NCBI GenBank assembly: GCA_011033025.1
Contig: WFMF01000161.1
Span: forward strand, 1 to 64,000
Reading direction: 5' to 3'
Length of the DNA: 64,000 nt
Origin: Beroe forskalii
Lineage: Eukaryota; Ctenophora; Nuda; Beroida; Beroidae
The position numbers were made by a program, and so were the translations under genes. This document shows, piece after piece, positions 58,360 to 64,000 of the stretch (position 1 is the first letter of the stretch; every line of letters starts with the position of its first letter). Under the pieces are notes generated by a model. It was not told the origin of the DNA, did no database searches, and saw only the letters and a list, made by a program, of their open reading frames with translations.

Positions 58360-58552
58360 CTTAGGAGGTGTATTTATAAAGATTGTAATTTGGGGATATT
58401 TCGGAAAAATCCCCATATTTTTACCCACCATGACAGTTCGAAATGACGTCATTAAATAGAGTAATAACTTGACATAGATCCCCAAATTGCAACCTACCAA
58501 ATTTGTAAACACCAAAATTTTACTCCACATAAATACACCTCCTAAGGTATAC
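58360..58552. mobile_element. MITE in the left arm (taccttaggaggtgtattta ends)
   Basis: Ends taccttaggaggtgtattta and aaatacacctcctaaggta are inverted. The interior is related to the MITE at 13889-14003. The right arm has only one such end at 63779, so the insertion, or its loss, is arm-specific. Confidence 0.8.
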
Positions 58553-59221
58553 AAAGTTGACACTGCAACTCTACCACATCACAGAGTGTGACTACACAGA
58601 GTGTGACTACACAGAGTGTGACTACACAGAGTACACACAATGTAGTGAAAGGAAGCAACTTTAGGCTTTAGGGAAGTGTGACTGTGTGAAAAGAATACCT
58701 ATTCATACGTTCATGTTACAGCAGATGAAGTGGACAAGTTTGTAGGTTCTTAGATACTAAGCTACTCAAAGGTTGAGTAGCTTTAGAAAAGAGACTTGAT
58801 TAGATAAGAGGGGGTAAATATATCTACATGGCACACAGCATGCAGCTTCTTCAATCAAACAATCAAACAAGATTGTTTAGGATCTTTTAGCATCTCAACA
58901 CAATATTGAATTCACGGATCTGGTCGTTGAATAAGAGTCGCATGATTACAATTGATGAGTAATTGATTTATTCTCTTTTGACTCAATGGTACAGGTACAA
59001 ATCTCAAATTTGATTGTATAAAGTAGCGTTGTAAAGTTTTACATCAACACAATGTTGCCTGTACAACTACATTACATCATTCCTCTCTTTACCAGTAACA
59101 ATAGAGAAACCTTCCCATTCTTCCCTGTATCACAATACCATAACGATAATCAGAGAAATGTCAGGGAGAGGTAGAGCCTGAACCTTGCCAAAGTTCAGAG
59201 AGCAGAGCAGCGGAGGGTCGC

Positions 59222-59421
59222 AAGGAAATAACAACATACAATAAACTAAGTACAGAAACTGTGAATGTGAACAACTGCTTGCATGAAGGACATAACAACA
59301 TACAATAAACTAATTACAGAAACTGTGAATGTGAACAACTGCTTGCATGAAGGACATAACAACATACAATAAACTAATTACAGAAACTGTGAATGTGAAC
59401 AACTGCTTGCATGAAGGACAT
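59222..59421. repeat. 68-bp tandem repeat x 3
   Basis: The unit aacaacatacaataaactaa, ttacagaaactgtgaatgtg is present three times in the left arm and absent from the right arm. Confidence 0.92.
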
Positions 59422-59714
59422 TGTTTTAAAACCAGCGACACGAGAGCAAGTGCCTAACACGTGACAGCGAGTACACAGTTAGTCATGTGACATGCAATTC
59501 ATTGAGTTTAGAGAGATTCCAATGGGAATGAAACTGTTGGTATTAAGGACTCAGGTACTTGAAATAAATGCGTCTTGGTTGAAAAAACTACAGTGCACTG
59601 AAACTATGAGAAGGAGAATGTATTTGATAAAGGGATTCTGCCAGTGTCTATCGCTCTATCAAATATCCCCTCCCTCCGGCTAAATTCTCAGGCAATAAAC
59701 TGCACGAATCTATA

Positions 59715-59870
59715 TTATACATAGACACGCGGCTATCGGGTCAATTTTGGGATACTTCCCGAGGACGTAAGCCCGAGGGATGTATTCGGTTTTGGCCCGA
59801 TGGTATAAACCAATATGGACCCGATCAGGCAAGTGTCTATACATTATAGACCCGCATGAAAACGTCAGAG
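59715..59870. repeat. Hairpin cluster between atagacac/gtgtctat ends (left arm)
   Basis: Outer pairs atagacac/gtgtctat and atcgggtc/gacccgat enclose a hairpin atacttccc-GA-ggac-GTAA-gccc-GA-gggatgtat at 59749-59783. The mirrored copy is in the right arm at about 62935-63062. Confidence 0.75.
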
Positions 59871-59876
59871 GTTCTA

Positions 59877-60536
59877 TATATGTACTTTAGCGAAAGACCA
59901 GGAATTAACATATTATCTCTATTACATACGAATGAAATGAGTATGTAATAGGATATAAATATTGAGTAGCTTGCTACGAAATATTTATATCAAATTTATC
60001 ATATGACAGGCGAAGCCTGGAATGTGATAAATTTAGATATGTTATGAATGGCTTTGCTAAAGTAATATAATAGTCGAACGTGTTCTGCATATTTTAACAC
60101 CTACTTTATTCCTGTGAATAATATTCATCTCGGGGCTATCAATTACATAAGGATACAAAGAAGACGCATGATAAATCGGCATGTGAATTAGCAAAGATCG
60201 ATTTTATATGTACTTTAGCGAAAGACCAGGAATTAACATATCTCTATTACATACGAATGAAATGAGTATGTAATAGGATATAAATATTGAGTAGCTTGCT
60301 ACGAAATATTTATATCAAATTTATCATATGACAGGCGAAGCCTGGAATGTGATAAATTTAGATATGTTATGAATGGCTTTTGCTAAAGTAATATAATAGT
60401 CGAACGTGTTCTGCATATTTTTAACACCTACTTTATTCCTGTGAATAATATTCATCTCGGGGCTATCAATTACATAAGGATACAAAGAAGACGCATGATA
60501 AATCGGCATGTGAATTAGCAAAGATCGATTTTATAT
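59877..60536. mobile_element. Cloverleaf hairpin element E3, duplicated
   Basis: Two nearly identical about 330-bp units in tandem. Each has outer ends tgtactttagcgaaagacc with a complement in ggctttgctaaagtaata, and three hairpins (first unit): 59921-59949 attacatac-GA-at-GAA-at-GA-gtatgtaat; 59953-59990 with inner gtagc-tt-gctac; 59992-60034 with inner caggc-GAA-gcctg. The right arm of the giant inverted repeat lacks them. Confidence 0.85.
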
Positions 60537-60890
60537 AATGTTCATGTAGAGACAATATAATATTGATGCGGTGTTGGATTTATCAAATAGAGCTCATGTA
60601 ATAGATGGGTTTTTCATTTAGCATGTCTATAAAGTGTATGTGAGAGACGCTAGATATCAAGGGATGTAATTCGCAGAGGAGCTATGTTAAATATACGTGA
60701 GACTATTATATAATGTTCATGTAGAGACAATATAATATTGATGCGGTGTTGGATTTATCAAATAGAGCTCATGTAATAGATGGGTTTTTCATTTAGCATG
60801 TCTATAAAGTGTATGTGAGAGACGCTAGATATCAAGGGATGTAATTCGCAGAGGAGCTATGTTAAATATACGTGAGACTATTATAATATG
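60537..60890. repeat. Tandem duplication of about 177 bp
   Basis: The unit aatgttcatgtagagacaat, ataatattgatgcggtg is present twice; absent from the right arm. Confidence 0.93.
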
Positions 60891-61027
60891 ATTAACTGAT
60901 TAAATTGAGAAATGAAAGTTGAGAAAGAAGCACTTTTCGAACTCACCAAGTAAGACGCTAAAAGGACTGAAGTTTCTGGAGGACAATAGACTTCATCAGT
61001 GATGATCAGTTCCTTCAATTCAAGATA

Positions 61028-61585
61028 GAACAACCTCTGTAAGAGTTGCTAGGTAAAGGGTAGCAACAATTATAATATGTTGCTAGGTAAAGGGTAGCAA
61101 CAATATGTTGCTAGGTAAAGGGTAGCAACAATTATAATATGTTGCTAGGTAAAGGGTAGTAACAATATGTTGCTAGGTAAAGGGTAGCAACAATTATAAT
61201 ATGTTGCTAGGTAAAGGGTAGTAACAATATGTTGCTAGGTAAAGGGTAGCAACAATTATAATATGTTGCTAGGTAAAGGGCAGTAACTATATGTTGCTAG
61301 GTAAAGGGTAGCAACAATTATAATATGTTGCTAGGTAAAGGGTAGTAACAATATGTTGCTAGGTAAAGGGTTTTCAATCAAAATAATATGTTGCTAGGTA
61401 AAGGGTAGTAACAATATGTTGCTAGGTAAAGGGTAGCAACAATTATAACATGTTGCTAGGTAAAGGGTAGTAACAATATGTTGCTAGGTAAAGGGTAGTA
61501 ACAATTATAATATGTTGCTAGGTAAAGGGTAGCAACAATAATATTATGTTGCTAGGTAAAGGGTAGCAACAATTATAATATAGTA
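61028..61585. repeat. Array of about 19 gttgctaggtaaagggtagcaac hairpin units
   Basis: Each unit has a 7-bp stem gttgcta/tagcaac around ggtaaaggg. Units alternate between spacers aat and aattataat. About half read tagtaac, which replaces a G-C pair by a G-T wobble. Three diverged units in inverse orientation occur at 62645-62745. Confidence 0.95.
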
Positions 61586-61590
61586 ATATG

Positions 61591-62640
61591 TATCGCCAGA
61601 ACCGGTTTCAGATAGGAAGTCAGATCAAGTGGTCTAGCCAGCCCTTGGTGCAATTTTATTTGTTAATGCTTGTTACCTTTCGCCAAAGGTAAGAGTGTTT
61701 TTAACACTCGAGTGTCCTAGTAGAGTTCGAACGGCACAAGAAGAGAGTGTTTCTAAACACTCGTGCGAAGTAGAGTTCGAAAGCACCTTCATGCCCCTGA
61801 CAAGCCTTCTGAACCGGTACTCAATTTTTCAGCTAGCTAGTACTTTGGAATTCAACCTTTCAGTTTTGGTTTCTTTGTTTGTTAAATCGTTAGTTGAACA
61901 GATGCTATGTCAGTGATGGCATAGATGGTTTAGTATTATCATGGACGCTAACTAAGCTTACCGGGTCCCATCTGTTCTTGTCCATACTTTCGGCATTCAT
62001 AGTTTCCTGACTTTAAGGCCATTGTACGTAAGCATTATGCAATGATGATTTGATATTGAGTTAGAGATTGTAGGTCCAGTCCCCGGCCAAATTATCCACA
62101 TTGTTTAATATGGCAACTCTGTGACCTCTATCGCCAGAACCGGTTTCAGATAGGAAGTCAGATCAAGTGGTCTAGCCAGCCCTTGGTGCAATTTTATTTG
62201 TTAATGCTTGTTACCTTTCGCCGAAGGTAAGAGTGTTTTTTAACACTCGAGTGTCCTAGTAGAGTTCGAACGGCACATGAAGAGAGTGTTTCTTAACACT
62301 CGTGCGAAGTAGAGTTCGAAAAGCACCTTTCATGCCCCGACAAGCCTTCTGAACCGGTACTCAATTCTTTTCAGAGCTAGCTAGTACTTTGGAATTCAAC
62401 CTTTCAGTTTTGGTTTCTTTGTTTGTTAAATCGTTAGTTGAACAGATGCTATGTCAGTGATGGCATAGACGGTTTAGTATTATCATGGATAACTAAGCTT
62501 ACGGGTCCCATCTGTTCTTGTCCATACTTTCGGCATTCATAGTTTCCTGACTTTAAGGCCATTGTACGTAAGCGTTATGCTATGATGATTTGATATTGAG
62601 TTAGAGATTGTAGGTCCAGCCCCCGGCCAAATTATTCACA
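61591..62640. repeat. Two 510-bp direct repeats at the centre of the giant inverted repeat
   Basis: 61591-62100 and 62129-62640, starting tatcgccagaaccggtttca, differ by a few indels. Each contains hairpins gagtgttttt(t)aacactc and gagagtgttt..aaacactc plus two gagttcgaa words that resemble a tRNA B box. The spacer is 28 bp. Confidence 0.92.
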
Positions 62641-64000
62641 TATTATAATTGTTGCTACCCTTTACCTAGCAAGATAATAGTATTGTTGCTACCCTTATTA
62701 ACCTAGCAACATATTATAATTGTTGCTACCCTTAACCTAGCAACTCTTACTGAGGTTGTTCTATCTTGAATTGAAGGAACTGATCATCACTGATGAAGTT
62801 TACTGTCCTCCTGAAACTTCAGTCCTTTTAGCGTCTTACTTGGTGAGTTCGAAAAGTGTTTCTTTCTCAACTTTCATTTCTCAATTTAATCAGTTAATCA
62901 TATTATAGAACCTCTGACGTTTTCATGCGGGTCTATAATATATAGACACTTGCCTGATCGGGTCCATATTGGTTTATACCATCGGGCCAAAACCGAATAC
63001 ATCCCTCGGGCTTACGTCCTCGGGAAGTATCCCAAAATTGACCCGATAGCCGCGTGTCTATGTATAATATAGATTCGTGCAGTTTATTGCCTGAGAATTT
63101 AGCCGGAGGGAGGGGATATTTGATAGAGCGATAGACACTGGCAGAATCCCTCTATCAAATACATTCTCCTTCTCATAGTTTCAGTGCACTGTAGTTTTTT
63201 CAACCAAGGTCCAAGACGCATTTATTTCAAGTACCTGAGTCCTGAATACCAACAGTTTCATTCCCATTGGAATCTCTCTAAACTCAATGAATTGCATATC
63301 ACATGACTAACTGTGTACTCGCTGTAACGTGTAACATGGTATTGTGATACAGGGAAGAATGGGGAGGTTTCTCTATTGTTACTGGTAAAGAGAGGAATGA
63401 TATAATGTAGTTGTAGGCAGTATTGTGTTAAGATCCTAAAAGATCCACAATCGGGTGATTGTCTGATTGAAGGAGGTGCATGCTGTGTACCATGTAGATA
63501 TATTTACCCCCTCTTATCTAATCAAGTCTCTTTTCTAAAGCTACTCAACCTTTGAGTAGCTTTGTATCTAAGAATCTACAAACTTGTCCAGTTCATCTGC
63601 TCTAACATGAACGTATGAATAGGTATTCTTTTCACACAGTCACACTTCCCTAAAGCCTAAAGTTGCTTCCTCTCACTACATTGTGTGTACTCTGTGTAGT
63701 CACACTACATTGTGTAGTCACACTACATTGTGTAGTCACACTCTGTGATGTGGTAGAGGTGCAGTGTCCACTTTGTATACCTTAGGAGGTGTATTTATGT
63801 GGTTTATTAAAGTATGACCTTTTGGATGACCCGTGCTGGTAGAAGGTTTCTGTGACTGGGTTTCCTGTGAACAAGAAGGCCCTTCTAGTTTTACGTATAA
63901 TCTGAAATTAAAACTTTTAAATAACAAAGCTATCACTGTTTCAGTGTCAAGAGAAGTTTGGAGACTTTGACCCAGAGATCTACCATTCTAACCTGCTGGA

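Larger units (their letters stand above)
58119..64000. repeat. Giant inverted repeat (continues past the right edge)
   Basis: The last bases of the window (aacctgctgga) are the reverse complement of 58119-58128, and order is kept inward: ccaaacttctcttgacac, ccagcacgggtcatccaaa, cacaatgtagtg, gactcaggtacttgaa, catgaaaacgtcagaggttc, cttcaattcaagatagaac. The left arm is about 58119-61080, the right arm 62640-64000+. The left arm is longer through insertions (58300-58540, 59160-59450, 59877-60890). The centre holds a hairpin array and two 510-bp direct repeats. No ORF of note. Confidence 0.93.

Noticed and set aside
61028-61585. CRISPR-like array
   Set aside because: Spacers are not unique and are only 3-9 bp, the repeats are hairpins within a eukaryotic inverted repeat, and there are no cas genes.
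61591-62640. tRNA genes from the gagttcgaa words
   Set aside because: No acceptor stem or anticodon arm could be folded around them; at most B-box resemblance.

Overview
The window is animal nuclear DNA, AT-rich and dense in repeats. The signs are intron-split genes with GT-AG junctions, metazoan families (chromatin assembly factor 1 subunit B, imidazolonepropionase, a PNISR-like splicing-associated protein, a cyclophilin) and many DNA transposons marked by inverted repeats and target-site duplications. A non-model, probably aquatic invertebrate fits best; the phylum cannot be fixed from the sequence alone.

Layout. 1-13.4 kb is the gene-rich part. It holds a PNISR-like gene running off the left edge (- strand), the single-exon AMDHD1 (-), a three-exon type I membrane protein of unknown family (-), and CHAF1B (+, 11 exons) divergent from it across 230 bp. 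12.6-36.3 kb is a direct tandem segmental duplication. Copy A (about 12.64-21.17 kb) and copy B (about 22.31-36.26 kb) each hold the last CHAF1B exon, a secreted cysteine-rich protein gene (-), an intronless acidic protein gene (+) and a small three-exon gene (+). The junction between copies is a minisatellite plus a palindromic satellite. Copy B is 5.5 kb longer because a transposon sits in a TTAA site that is the stop codon of its secreted-protein gene; copy A keeps the empty site.

36-64 kb is mostly mobile DNA, with cyclophilin exons near 38.4-39.7 kb. Three copies of a long-inverted-repeat element carry a FLYWCH zinc-finger ORF that resembles the N-terminus of Mutator-like transposases. 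There are two hAT-like elements with perfect 8-bp target duplications, a decayed mariner-type element, several foldbacks, and a giant inverted repeat from 58.1 kb past the right edge.

The most unusual signal is a set of small elements near 9.3, 47.8, 50.4 and 59.9-60.4 kb. They are built from hairpins of one structural design: outer stem, GA, inner stem, three-base GNA loop, inner stem, GA, outer stem. Stem sequences differ while pairing, the paired GA steps and mostly the loop are kept. Three such hairpins inside a terminal inverted repeat give a cloverleaf-like fold.

Single-base homopolymer frameshifts in two otherwise well conserved genes suggest residual sequencing errors, so other small disruptions should be read with that in mind.
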